This document shows positions 1 to 12,604 of a stretch of DNA of 64,000 nucleotides, piece after piece. A program made the translations under genes and the position numbers. Source of the stretch: Archilochus colubris. Lineage: Eukaryota > Chordata > Aves > Apodiformes > Trochilidae. Positions within the stretch are counted from its first letter, which is position 1. Every line of letters begins with the position of its first letter. The notes under the pieces are model-generated. The model ran no database searches. It was not told the origin of the DNA and was given only the letters and a program-made list of their open reading frames with translations. The stretch covers positions 48,214,656 to 48,278,655 of the forward strand of contig CM041115.1 in assembly GCA_023079485.1 (NCBI GenBank). The letters are read 5' to 3'.

Positions 1-520
1 AGGGGGGCAGAGACCCCCCCCTGTGTGACCCCGTGGCAGTGCATCACCCCAGGCACTGGACCCGGGCTGCATAAAATGGCAGTGACCCACAGGTGCAATG
101 AATGTGTCTGGCCTCAGCTGTCAACAGCGTGGGGCCAGGAGGGGAAAAACGGGGCGTGGGGGACCATTTTGTACCCACTGCCAGGTGAGTTTATTTTTCA
201 GAGCCCTGTGTATGTGCACAAATGGGGCTGGTACAGAGCGAGGTTCAGAGACATACCCTTGTACTGCCCACCGAGTCCGATCAGGAAGGGTCCGGCTTTA
301 TCCTTGCAAAACCATCACACGTGGTGGAATCAAATGTATGCATTTCATACAAGCACACTGCAGACTGGATCTCCCCAGAACCTTCTCTCAAACCCTTTCT
401 ATATGCCTTCAGCTAAGTGACCCTACCTTGTATGCAGCTGTTTTAGCAGAGCCGAGCAAATTCGGTACCTCGAATGCATAATACGACGTATTTTGCATTT
501 TTAGTCTCCGTGGCTGGTAA
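1..520. other. Unidentified CpG-rich block at left edge
   Basis: This block differs sharply from the AT-rich DNA that begins near 530. It has many CpG dinucleotides (for example in ACGGGGCGTGGG, ACCGAGTCCGATC and TCGAATGCATAATACGACG) and two overlapping plus-strand open frames, at 25-420 and 98-481. In AT-rich avian DNA this suggests a young insertion, such as part of a mobile element cut by the window edge, or an undermethylated functional region. The translations match no protein I recognise. A GGGGGG/CCCCCC hairpin with loop CAGAGA sits at 2-19. Confidence 0.4.
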
Positions 521-3500
521 GGAAGAGATTATGATTTTTTTAAAAAAAATAAGTTAATTATTCTCAACCATTCACTGAATAATTTCTGTAAACAATTCCG
601 AGTCTTGTTCAGGTGAAATTTTTTGCAAGTATCTGGTATTTTAAATTCTTCTTGGGTTAATTGGTTGCATAGGTCACACGTTTGTCTGAATATCCTTGAG
701 TAAAGGAGCACAGTGCTGAGATATCAGATTTCCTGTGCAATAACTGTAATAAATTCAAAATTCATTATCCATAAATATTCAGTAACATTTACTTAAAATT
801 TTGGCACAAGATCCTGCCAGCAGATCCCTGTATTGGGAGTGCCACAGATAGCCAGCACAAAAGAGAAGCAAAGCATAGTTTGATAAAAAGCCTTAAAATG
901 ACCCAAAGAAATAACTGTGGCATCTTTTTATTTTTACAGCGCTAGTTGCTCCTCTTGTTACGTGGCAGAATCACGTCCCTTTTCCTGGTAGAGAAGCTTT
1001 CATCTTACATACGTAAAAGCCAGACAGAAGAATGGCAGAAATTTACATCACCCACAGAACATGATTTACATCATACGTGAATGTGCACCCATATGGGACA
1101 TTGTAGGGAAAGCAGCAGCTGTCACTGTGCTGTCACTGGAGGCCCACACCACAGCGGCCTCTGCACATTGACCCTCCAGCACCGGGTCCCTGCTGCATCC
1201 CCACAGCCGCTGAGGTAAGCTGCAGCCCCTTTTCTCAGCCTCTTCTGCCTACTCCTTACTTTTCAGGCTCTAAACAGGGTGGATTCCAGTGAAGAGCTCC
1301 CCGTAATCTCTGTTTAACTCCTTCCATACGACCACTGCTCTGGATCCCTGCAGCCTGAATGAAATGGCCAGAAGCTCTCTCTGCTGGGGAGGTTGGGGGC
1401 TGTGTCCCAGGGGAAAGATATGTAAACAAAGCCTGGCTCTGTAGCCTTTTGCACCTCACTCTCTTTTCCCATTCTTGCTTGGATCTCAGGTGGAATTAAA
1501 GGGATTAAAGCTGAGCGTAAATGAGGCGAGTGTGTAAAATGACTCCTTTCTGAACCAAACGGCATGTTCCGTGCTGAGGAAATGAGATGCCCATTTAAAT
1601 CTCATCCATCCACCGCCTGTGGCCACCACCATGTACCTGCCTACTTAGCCCAAGGGTTAATTAATTGAGGCTTCAATGCACTATTGCAAGAGCATTATTG
1701 CATTTGATACTCTACATCTGTGATTTAAAACTCTTTCAGTCCCTTGTCAGCAAGGGAGGGTTTTAACTAGGAAATTAGCATTCAGATAAGGGTACGCTCT
1801 ATTTGCTTCTGAAAGGAAGGAAATATTAAGGATGCTAGTGCACAAACCAAGCTGTAATATCCTGTCCCATCCTAGAAAGGGCTCTTGGGCCCTGATTCCC
1901 AAGGGGACACTCTGTACAAGGGGAATGGGACATAGAAAAAGGAATTACCATCTTCAGTGTAAATGCCATCTAGTAGAAACCAGACAACCGAATGTGTTTT
2001 ATTTTACAGAAACTTGTTTTTATTCCATGATAATTATAGGTTTCCTGTCTTGACACCTGGCTCATTTCAAATACCTGATCATCCAGTGAGGTTATTTCCC
2101 TACTGTATTTCAGGCTTCTCACAGAGTTCAGATATTAATATTACTCCCTATCTAGTTATTGAGATGTTAATAATCACTTTTATTTTCTCTAGATAAGCAG
2201 AAAAATAACAATTTCTTACATTCACATAATGTTCTTGCATTACACTCAATGGCATATGTGTGTAATCCCTAATCACTGAAGTGAAACACACATTTTCCAG
2301 CAATAAAACACAATAGTTTGGGATATGAAGTGACAAAGGAAGTATCCAACTGAAACAGCAGGAAGAATTAAAGGTACAAAGAATGTAATTTCCCCAAACC
2401 TGAGTCTAGCTACCAAACCTCAAAACTGTGAGAGTACTGAAAGCCACGCACGAGCTATGCTGATTCACACAGTGGGTCATCTTGCTGCAAATATCTGTAA
2501 GAGAACCACATAGTTCACACAGAGCTTTACTTCTGTTTGCCTCATAAGGGGCCACATGAATGAGAAGGAAATTTCAGAATTAGGTTCCAGTGGGTTTTGG
2601 CTTGAACCATGCCAAAACTGCTGCATGTCCTTGCTCTGCTTCTCCCACCCAGAACTGAAAGGCTAGGCCTGGATTTGGCCAAGTATGAAGTCTGCAGTGG
2701 GATGGGCAACTGTGACCGACTCCAGGGGATGGTCCATCAGGCATTGTGCCTTGGACAGTTGGGGTTACCCACATGGGTCAACAGAACACCCCACCATATA
2801 GCTGCTGATACCTTTTGCTGCTGTTACAATCACCAGTTTGTTTTAAGACTGCATTCCCTCCCTGTGCCACATAATTTTGTTGAAAATGCAGGCTACAACT
2901 GTGCCATCCTTCTCCACCTTCCCTGGGACACCAGTGCATCCATGCACAGTTTGGTCTGTCTGTACCAGCTGTCACTGGAGCAGATCCACCCTGGGATGAA
3001 GGGCAGTGGCTGTGTCCGAGCACAGCAACAGTTGCATGGCCGCCTGAAACAGGAAGTGCAGATTAACTTGTCCAGTTGAAACTACAGAGGGAATTTAGAA
3101 AGACAGAATGCAATCAGCCAGGACACTGAGGTTAACACAGTTAATCTTGTGGAAAGTGCAATGGGACCTTTAATAACTGCAACTGGTCAAGGCCTCAGTT
3201 TTATGTCTCATCCCAAAGATGGCACTTCCCAGAGAGTGGTGGGGCTGTTGTGGCTGAGGAGGGGAACAGTGCCACCTACTGCAACGCTGTCACCTCTCCA
3301 GACACCTGGGCTCGCCTGGAGGTGCCACCAGCATCCTGGATTGTCTGAAAAATTAGAGCACTATTGTTTTACCCGGTTCTCATTTATATATATTTTGTTC
3401 TTCCTCAACACCCTTCCTGTCCATTAGTTGTGATGTCTTACCTTGGCAAGCAGAGTTGTTTTCCTGGGGATGGCAAAGCACTGTCTCAGAGAGCTCATCC

Positions 3501-6352
3501 ATTATCACACTGGGTGTGGGGATTGGGGCAACTGGCACTCTTTTTGACCAAGTCATGTCACTGTTGTTTGAGCTTCTTGACAGACAGCTCTTGAGTACGT
3601 TGCAGATCTAATTGCCATTGGCCTAAGAAGCTCGTAACATGTTTGCACAAATGTTTTTATCCTTTAACTATTAGTCTTTGAACTAAAGAGCTTAATAAGG
3701 CACTATGAACTCCACCACAGTATTATAACAATGCATTGAGATTGCTATATGCAGTTCAGGCTTATGAACAATGACCCAAGACTTTATTTAACAGGAGGCA
3801 ATCTATCCATTGTAAATCAAATATCTCTAAGTCAGGCTCAGAGCAGTGGTGGGCATAAATCAATATATTGTCAAGTAGGCCATATCTAGTCTTAAAGACA
3901 CATGTCTGTTCTCTATCTTTCTTTGGTCCATGGGGTATTGACACTGTTTTACTACAAGAAGCACTTCATAAGCCTGTATGTACCCTTTAGAATACTCATT
4001 GTGTTCCTGGAATAGCTCTTCTAAGTATAACTACCCTTCTAGCTCTGTAAATATATGCATATTTTCTGATACCCATTGGTCATTAAGAGCAGGGCAGAGG
4101 ATAGATGCAATGTAAAGAAAACTGCAGAAGGCTTAAACCCAACAGGAACATTGTAAATTCACTCCTCTCAGCTGCTGAGAAGGTTTCTAACCCCTGTCTG
4201 TGTGTCATACATTTATTGCAAAAAAAAAAAACCACCAAAAAACCAAACTGAGAAGCTAAGGCCTTGTCCCTCAAGGGCTTGAACACTCTCCTTTCCAACT
4301 GGAAAAGAGAGAAAACTGAGCAACCTCAGCATGCTCTATGATTGAATACAGTTACAGGATGTAATTAACAGAAAAAATTGATACAGTTTATCAGATGAAG
4401 ATCCACACCATGGGGCTCTGTAATGTATGGGGCACAGTGGAAAGTATCCAACACTCCAGGGATGAAATGGTTTCATGAGAGCCACACCCCCGAAGTTGTC
4501 TTTTTAGCAAGTGTAATAGGACTTTTTCAGTTTCATAAAGTATCTTGATAACTGGAAAGTGCCAGTTAATGGCACAATGTTCCAACTATGAATTTTACAA
4601 AGATTAATCTACCCCTTTAGGATACAAAGGAGCCAATCAAAGGCTGCCCAGTCTTTGATGTTTTACAGTCTCTGTGGGCACAAAGCTCAGCTGAAACTAC
4701 CGTTCAACATCCTAAACTGTCATCTTCATCTTCTTCTAGCATAAAAATACATATTTTTCCCCATAATAAAGATTTTTTATAATAGCAATAAAGTAACTCT
4801 AGAGAACATAGTTGTCTTGAGATAGCTTAACTGTATCTGGTACCTCATAACGCCCTGGGGACCTAGCCACCTCATAATAATCTCTTTCTTTACCATGCCT
4901 TGCTTAATTAAGGAGTGAAGCCAAAAGGTCAATGCAGGATAAAAATGTAAATCTCAAAGTTTTCATCTAGACCCTAACTCCACATCATAAAACATATATA
5001 GTGTGCTCATCACAAAACTTGGTACATTAGCAGATAGAAAATGAAATGTGCTGTATATGCGCAAAATGTTATAGTTTTAGTGAGACAACAAATAAAAATT
5101 TCAGCTCCTTGTGTATAAGATTATGACTTTGTCCTCCAAAGGATAATTATGAAGTTATTAATTTATTCCCAGTGTAAGGAATCTTTCTTAGCTTTGTTCC
5201 ACTCTTTTATAAACATGTTATATGTGACAAATATGGCAGGTCTAGAATACTTGGTTGGACTTAATATTTTTTGTTTGTGTATACCCTGCATGCTATGCTA
5301 GAGAGATGGACAATACAGTATTACAGCCTCCTTATTGTTATTCCAGGTCTCCAATGAAAGGAAGCATAATTTTAATTCCAAATCTTATTACTAAAGTGGA
5401 ATATTGATGTCATAATGGGTTACATGTTTTGGCAGTTTATCTTTTTGGTTCCTCAATCATTTGCTATGCTGCTCTCCAGTCACTGCCTGATGTTAAAAAA
5501 TTCACCTGCATTCAGACTGTAATATTTTTTTTACACAGTTAGATATACATTTAAACTCAAGAATCAGTCCCTAACCTGTTTTATGATAAGTGATAGTTGC
5601 AGAACAATAAATTTTTAACTTTGAGTAACAGAGCATTCAGATTTCATTAATGTTTTTAATAATCCATCTAAGAGTGTGAATCTGTTAGGGAACCAGATTA
5701 TGTTTTCCACTTCTCTGGCTTTAGGTAAATAAGTGAGCATGAAATATGTTGTTCTAACTGACATTTGATCAGTTTATCTGGATTTAGATCAGATGGACAA
5801 GGTAAGAAATACAGTGATTTTTTTTTCTCCTCAGTAGAAACAAGGCTCTTAATCTTCCTTCTCCTTTAGAATAGCAGCGCTATTCTAACAAAGCTTATTT
5901 ACTCCTGTGACATGTGCCATTTTGGCTGGATATTCAATTGTGAAAACAAACAAATTGTGTTTGTTATTTTTATTTTTCTGTGGAATCTTTGCTATCAGTG
6001 ACACACCAACAAACCTGCACCAAGAGCCAGAAGACTTTTCATTAGGCAGTATATTGAAGTATGCATAACTGTAGCTGTTTCACAGATTGTTTCTAAAATA
6101 AGAGAATTTACTTTCTCTTTTGGTTCAGGACTAAACCTTCACAGTTTTTATATAGATTTTCCTGACAGCAAAATTTAAGGGAATGTAGCACTCTGGCTGG
6201 ATGCTTATGCTTGCTTCATCTATTATTCAGATACATCACTTAGATAATGCTTTCCATAGCAAGTTATGGTTGAGATGTTTGTATACCACTTTTCTACAAT
6301 CATTCTGAGTCAAAGAAAATAAGGTATGTAAAGGGACAGAAAACTAAATTTT
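521..6352. other. Intergenic DNA, no gene seen
   Basis: This is AT-rich intergenic sequence. The sub-stretch 2577-3350 is richer in GC and holds a 156-codon plus-strand open frame (2609-3079) and overlapping minus-strand frames. None resembles a known protein, and no splice or promoter context supports them. 1630-1810 contains AT-rich motifs typical of homeodomain sites (TTAATTAATTG) and reads as unique sequence. 5866-5888 is a perfect inverted repeat. Confidence 0.6.
5866..5888. repeat. Perfect 10-bp inverted repeat
   Basis: TTAGAATAGC and GCTATTCTAA flank the 3-base spacer AGC. The arms are fully complementary over 10 bases, giving a compact hairpin or a dyad binding site. Confidence 0.9.
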
Positions 6353-7412
6353 TCACAGAATCACAGAATAGCCACAATTGTAAAAGACCTCTAAGATCAC
6401 CATGTCCAACTGTCAACACCCCACCCCCCACCTCCCAACCCCCTGGGGTAAAATACATGTATCAATATCTGTATCACCCTCTACATCACATCCCAAAGTG
6501 CCTCATCTACATGGTTTTTAAATATCTCAGGGATGGTGACTCCATCACCTCCCTGGACAGCCCATTCAAGTGCCTAACTACTCTCTCAAGTGAAAAATTA
6601 CTTCCTCAGATCTACTCTAAACCTCCCCTGGTGCAACTTCATGACATTTCTTCTAGTCCTATCATTCACTTGAGAGAAGAGGCCAGCACCCACCTCCCTA
6701 CAACCTCCTTTCAGGTAGTTCTGGAGAGAGCAGTAAGGTCCCCTCTCAGCCTCCTCCAAACTAAACATTCACAATTCTCTCAGTCTCTCCTCACAGGAAT
6801 TGTTCTCCAAATCCTTCACCGGCTTTGTTGCCCTTACCTGAGCTCACTCCAGCACCTCAGTGTCTTTCCTGTAGTGAGGGGCTCAGAACCGAACATAGCA
6901 CTCAAGGTTCAGCCTCACCAGTGCTGAGTACAGAGGCACCATCACTTCCCTCCTCCTGCTGGCCACACTATTCCTGATACAAGCCAGGATGATGTTGGCT
7001 TTCTTGGAAAACTGGGCACACTTCTGAGTCATATTTAGCCAGCTATCAACCAGCACCTCCAGGTACTTTTCTGCTTGGCAGCTTTCCAGCCACTCCTCCC
7101 CATATCTGTAACGTTGCCTGAGGTTGTTGTGACCAAGTGCACTTGGACTTGTTAAGCCTCATTTTATTGACCTTGGCCCACTTGTTCCAGCCTGTCCAGG
7201 TTCCTTTGCAGAGCCTTCCTACCCTCAGCAGATCAAAACTTCCACCTGACTTGGTGTCATCTGCAAATTTACTAAGGAAGCACTCATTCTTCTCATCTGG
7301 GTCATTAATGAAGATACTGAACAGGACGAACCCCAAAACTGAGCCCTGGGGAACACCACTGGTGACTGGTCACCAGCTGGATTTAACTCTCTTGATTACA
7401 ACTCTCTGTGCC
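6353..7412 (-). mobile_element. CR1 LINE, 5'-truncated, 3' end with RT segment
   Basis: This is a copy of the bird/reptile CR1 non-LTR retrotransposon. Read on the minus strand it runs from the reverse transcriptase domain to the 3' terminus, which appears on the plus strand as TCACAGAATCACAGAATAG at 6353. The open part (7046-7336) encodes FVLFSIFIND and then the RT catalytic block FADDTK (FADD codons at 7256-7267), followed by [14 protein letters not shown]. Farther on, frameshifts and stops break the frame. The 5' end stops inside the RT region near 7412, the usual outcome of incomplete reverse transcription. Long plus-strand frames over this element (6457-6927 and 7137-7559) are antisense shadows. 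Confidence 0.93.
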
Positions 7413-8619
7413 CTGCCATGTTGTCTTGCCACTTACTTATTAAATTTTTATTTACTTATTACATCCTGGTCTTCTGTTGTCCTGCAATGGATTATCTGCT
7501 GGATGCTCCAAGCTTGGAAGATTTGTCTTCTGCAATTATTACTGTTGATTTCACTGTGAGCATCAGAACAGGCAGTTCAAAACTCTACTCCCCAGCTGTT
7601 AGCTGCCTTGCCATTACCAGTTTGAAAGTTCCTTCAGTTCAGAATTTTTAGACCCTTCATAATCAAATTCCTATTTGTATTCACAAGCAGAGCAGACTGA
7701 AATCATATGAGCACTCTTAATGGACCTCAGCTCTCAAACTCAGGAGGTCCTGAGTTCTGAATTCTGTTCAGTCACCCCATCCTCATGCCCATTCAGTCTG
7801 TTCTCTAAATTGCTATGCAGTGTGTATTGTTTCTTATAGAGTGGATGATTGTTCCACTGCAAACTGAAATGACACTTAAAATGGTTTGGAAGAGGCTACC
7901 AAGCTTTATCAGCTGCAGAGCTGACAAAAAAACCACAGAAGGTTACCTGTTTCCTAATAGTTTTAACATAGACAAATTTTATAGTTGTTAGTCATGAACC
8001 CTGGTTTCTGCTGGCTTTGTGTTCTGACATGTTGACAAGCAGATATATTGTAGCAATGCTAGGGTTAAGAAAGATACCAATAATTAAAGTAATCAGCTGG
8101 AAATGAAGAATTCCTTTTGCTAAGCAGTTAAAGAAAAGAATGGTGATGAAAAATAAAGCATCTAAAAATTAATCACAAAAAAGTAAATAAATCAACACGT
8201 GCAACCGTTTCAACCACATGTGCATATCCACATGCATTTCTTGAAAGAATCTATAAAATAGTTTTAATGTCCCCCTGGATTTCAGCTTATTTCACCCCAT
8301 CATTCTTTCACTGAACTCTGTTTTCAAGTGCTATAAAACCTTCTCTATGCTTTCTAAGCAGATCAAAATGTAACTGAGAGAGCAAAATGTAGAAGAGGTC
8401 ATTATTTATTATTTTTTGCTTTCCCATACAAGACAGAGAAGCCCTGAAGCATTAGGACCAGTTAGTCTGGCATTAGCAAGGTTATTGCAGCATTTCTTCT
8501 AATAGTGGATTTCATTTTTTTGATTCCTGTTGAGGTGATGGTTAGTCTGTGCCTCAAGCTTGCCATATTGTCCCTCAAGAAAAGCAAAGCAGAGTGAAAC
8601 TTGAGCTCCAAACAATACA
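7413..8619. other. Intergenic DNA between two CR1 copies
   Basis: This is AT-rich sequence between two minus-strand CR1 copies. No gene, repeat or RNA is recognised. Confidence 0.6.
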
Positions 8620-9170
8620 TAGAACCACAGAATGGTCTGAGTTGGGAGCGACCTTAAAGATAATATAGTTTGAACCCCACTGCCCTGGGCAGGGACACCC
8701 ACCACAAGACCAGGTTTCTCAAAGCCCCATCCAACCTGGCCTGAACACTTCAGGGAGGGGGCATCCACAGCTCCTTGCCATCCACAGCTTGGCAACCTTT
8801 CCAGTGTCTCGCCACTCTCACAGTAAGAAATTTCCTCCTGTCTCCTAATCTAAATCTACCCTCAAACTTGATGAGGGTGCAGCCAATCCCACTGTCCATG
8901 TTGCCAACATAGGTGTTGAACAGTATCCGTCTCAGCACCGGAGTTCCACTTGTCACTGGTCTCCACCTGGACATCAAACCATTGACCACAACTCTCTGAG
9001 TGCAACCACCCAGCCAGATCCTTATCCACCAAATGGTCCATCTGTCATGTCCATGCTTCTTCAATTGAGAGACAAGGATGTCATGTGGGCCAGTGTCAAA
9101 TGTTTTCCATGAATCCAGGCAGATGACATCATTTGCTCTTCCCCTACCAACTAATGTTGTAACCCTATAT
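8620..9170 (-). mobile_element. CR1 LINE with internal deletion
   Basis: The 3' terminus lies near 8620 (plus-strand AGAACCACAGAATGGTCTGAG). Reading minus, the far end encodes RT-domain sequence: HGHDRWTIWWIRIWLGG, then VVVNG, RPVTSG and NMDSGIGCTLIKF. At about 8855-8866, where FADDTK should follow, the sequence passes directly into the terminal region (RFRLGDRRKFLTVRVARHW, then VDGKELWMPP). About 0.8 kb of ordinary CR1 sequence is therefore missing, while the reading frame stays open across the join (8750-9064). The tail closely resembles the copy at 23118-23618 on the opposite strand, so the two are probably the same subfamily. Confidence 0.9.
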
Positions 9171-9236
9171 GATCCTAATGATTCAGTGCATCACTAGAAG
9201 GGACAATACACTAGCAGAGTTTTTGTTTACTCCTTT

Positions 9237-9272
9237 TTAAAGGAAGGACCTTTGTTAAAGGAAGGACCTTTG
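9237..9272. repeat. Perfect 18-bp tandem duplication
   Basis: TTAAAGGAAGGACCTTTG occurs twice head to tail with no mismatch. It may be a recent slippage duplication or the target-site scar of a lost insertion. Confidence 0.9.
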
Positions 9273-11577
9273 AAATCAAATCATTGTCTTCAGAACCCAA
9301 AGTATAAAGCTTATCAGATAGTTACTGTATGGTGGCAAGTCATACTCCTAACTCCAACCAACAGTATCCTGTTAAACATTGTTTTCCAGAACTTAATTGC
9401 TCTTAGGTGTAGAAAATTAGGATTCTAGTAGCATTTCATGGGCAATGGGAACAGTGTCTCTTAGCTAATTAAAGTCCTTTTTTGTAATGCAGAGCACAAG
9501 AAACAATAGGGCTCTGATTTGATTTGAAGGCCACTGACATCTGGTATGCAGATCTGATAGGGAGCTGTTGTATGCTTAGTAGCATATTTATCAGGTACAG
9601 GAGATGAATTTGTGTAAAACTTGCTGAAATTAAATGTATGCACTCTGAGGTACCTACATATTTGAGAACAAAAAGCTGAAAGAAAGCGAAAATATCCTAT
9701 TAAACCCCATTCAAGAACTGCTTTAGCATTTGTGTAGAGCCTCATTAAAGCCGCCATTCCTGAAATCCAGGCAAAACACTTCGCACAATTCAGTTGTTGT
9801 TTCTACAACTAATTATTTTTATTTTCCAGTAAATGTCCCATGCTGTGAGCAAAGAGCAGATTTTTTTTTCCCTTTCATTTAGCACAGCTTCAAATGCTTA
9901 CAATAAAGGTGAGTGCATTTTACTGCTCTTCGGTTTCAGCTAATTTTGTTCTCATAACAAAATCAATTAGACTGGTGTAGTCCCAATTTTTCCCCCTCAT
10001 TTCCAGCTGCTGAACTTGAATCTCACTCAAAAGTACTTTCTCCCTTAGCCACAATATTTTTTTAATGTCATAATAAATTGATTGTTGTTTGTTTTAAATA
10101 GAAGAGATGAGAAAGAAACCAAATAGGCAGCTTCAGAACAAAAATTGGAACATGAAGAGACACTTCAAGCCTTTCCTTTTTTACTGATGAGGCATTCCCT
10201 ATTTATGGAAAATAAATTAATTCCCTGCTTTGGGTTGCTGTTTTCCTAGTTATATGTATTTTCATCATTAATTAATGGAAAGATGAGAGACTGCAGCACA
10301 ACAAGCCCTCAGCAATATGAATGGATGCCTGGGCTGACTGAAAAGCTTTTCTCCTTCAAGCATTGTTTTAGGTGGTGGCTGTATCAAGGAAAAGACTTTC
10401 TCCCTTTTTGTGATGCATCCTGAGCAGCCACTAGAGGCCTGGCTATGCATCTGAATAGGGGCAGGAATCTTACCAACAAGCAAATAATTAGTAAGGCAGA
10501 TAATATAATGTTCTGCATGGAAAAAATAAGCAAAAAAAGGATGGTTTTATTTTTAATTAGAAAAATTTTCTATGGAGTCAAGTCCTTTCTAACTGTCCGG
10601 CTTCAGTGTGCATTCACTGGTTGTGTTTGAGCACTGGTCTGGATTATGAATTGCCTTGGAAATCCTTTTCTGTGGAGCTTTTAACTGTTTTGATGGTCGT
10701 TTCTTATGAAAAAGAAAGGTGCTGAGACTTTGTCTCACGCTGAAAGTGCAAGGAGTCAGAGAGACAGCAAGCAGCTTCTTACCATCTGTGTGCACAATGC
10801 ATGCTAGTTATTTTTTACAGGATTAAACAATGTTTTTGGTAGATACCAAGCAAACTTCATGTCCCTGTTTGGTTAGGAGTAAGTTTGGCTAAAAGGAGTA
10901 AGAAGTTGCAGCATCTTCAGATTTTCCAGGAAAACAAAGTGCAATAACCAGGGGGAGGGAAATCCTCCATACTGATACTTCATGCTCTTGGTGCTGATGA
11001 CTTGTCAGGTTTTGGACCTGTGTCCAAATGATGAGGCCTGTGTGTAAAAACCCAATTTTAATAATTATAAAAATATATTCAAATAGTAGAAAAAATGGGA
11101 GCTGCAAGCAATTAGAGTTCCTTCAAGATGTGAGACTACTTTGATCCATACAAGCTTGTCAAGGAGCTATGTAATAAAGCTAAGTCATGTGGATTTGTAG
11201 TTAAAAGATGAACCAATTAGAGACTGAATAATTTGTGATATAACTGGTAACAGGTCAAAGCAAGGTTATTGCAGGAAATGGACTTGACTTTGCAAAGAAC
11301 ATTGGATATTTGCAGGGCTAGTGAAAACTGCTTCTCAAATTAAAGTGTTAGTAAGCAGTGAAAGAACAGAAGTGCATCTCATTAAAAATAAATATCAGGG
11401 CATACAGTCAGAATACTGGAGTACAGAAATCAGTCAGTGAAACAAAAATATAATGAGGATTAAAGAGTTACATATATGATCTAAAAGAAATCAAATGCTT
11501 ATTTGGTATTCACATGTGAACTTTTCTTATATAAAGGAAGATGTTGTCATATTCCTTTGGTATTTTAACAGTGGAAC

Positions 11578-11632
11578 AAAAAACCCAAAAATAAAAAAAA
11601 GAAAAAGCAAAAAAAAGAAAAAAAACAAACCA
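11578..11632. repeat. A-rich low-complexity tract
   Basis: This is a run of A interrupted by single C, G and T (AAAAAGAAAAAGCAAAAAAA-like). No retroposed body is recognisable upstream. Confidence 0.7.
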
Positions 11633-12604
11633 GGCCAAAGCTGTGGTTTGCTTACTCTCAAAATATTAGAATCTGTCTCTAATATAAGACAGAATGTCAT
11701 AATAAATCACCTGCAGCACAAGAGCTATCTCCCTGGGGGAGCTTCCAGAAGAACACTCCTCCCTATGACAAGACAAAATTAAAATCTATGTGGTTTTCTT
11801 TGATTTTTAGGAGATATGTACAGCAAAGCAGCTCCAAAAATTTTATGGATGAAGTGGTGTGCAGATCAAAGCTTTACAATTCCCCAGCAGCTCTCTGGAT
11901 GTGCCTGCCATGAGACATGTGTGTCCATAAAAAAGGACCTCCACTTTCTCATGGAACTGATTTCCCACACACGTGGGGAAAAAAACCACCATGCTTTCCC
12001 CTGCCTGTACATTTTACAGACAGTTCAGGATATGAACCCTACTACCTGTGAGATGACACAAGGGAGGTATAATGTAAAAAGACACTGTATCACATGCATA
12101 CATTATGACACTTTTTATCTAAGATTCCACAAAAGCACTATCAAAAACTAAAATATATATGTATATTCAAATATGTCAAAGTAAACTTACATCTTGGCTG
12201 GATATGCAAATGGAGAAACCTTGATTTCCAACAATTCAGACTCTGTCATGAGAAACACTGAGGGTTGTAAATACATTACAAAGATCTAAACAACACATAA
12301 TATTTTCCTTTAAAAATAAAGGCGGTGAAGGCATTTAATTTCTGATTTAATTTTGGTGACCTCTCTGACAATTTTCCTCACACTTTTGAGACATTGGTCC
12401 TAGAGCTGTCTGTTTTCTTTGCCATGTTTGGTTACTGTGCAACTAGAGTATCTCCTTGGTCTATTTGGCTCTCCCATATGTGTACATGAATGCAATAAAA
12501 ATAAGTTGTTTCATATGGAAGAGAACAAATATATAAATCTGTATTCAGTCTACAGCCAAAGCAAAAGCTTTTCAACCAAACTATGTTTTAACCAAATTCT
12601 GTTT

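Larger units (their letters stand above)
9171..12604. other. Intergenic DNA, no gene seen
   Basis: This is AT-rich sequence. It includes a perfect tandem duplication at 9237-9272, a stretch with several TAATT motifs at 9770-9990, and an A-rich low-complexity run at about 11578-11632. The open frames here (longest 111 codons, 11816-12151) resemble nothing known. Confidence 0.6.

Noticed and set aside
6457..6927. 156-codon plus-strand open frame
   Set aside because: It lies antisense across the 3' end of a minus-strand CR1 element; it is a shadow of the repeat.
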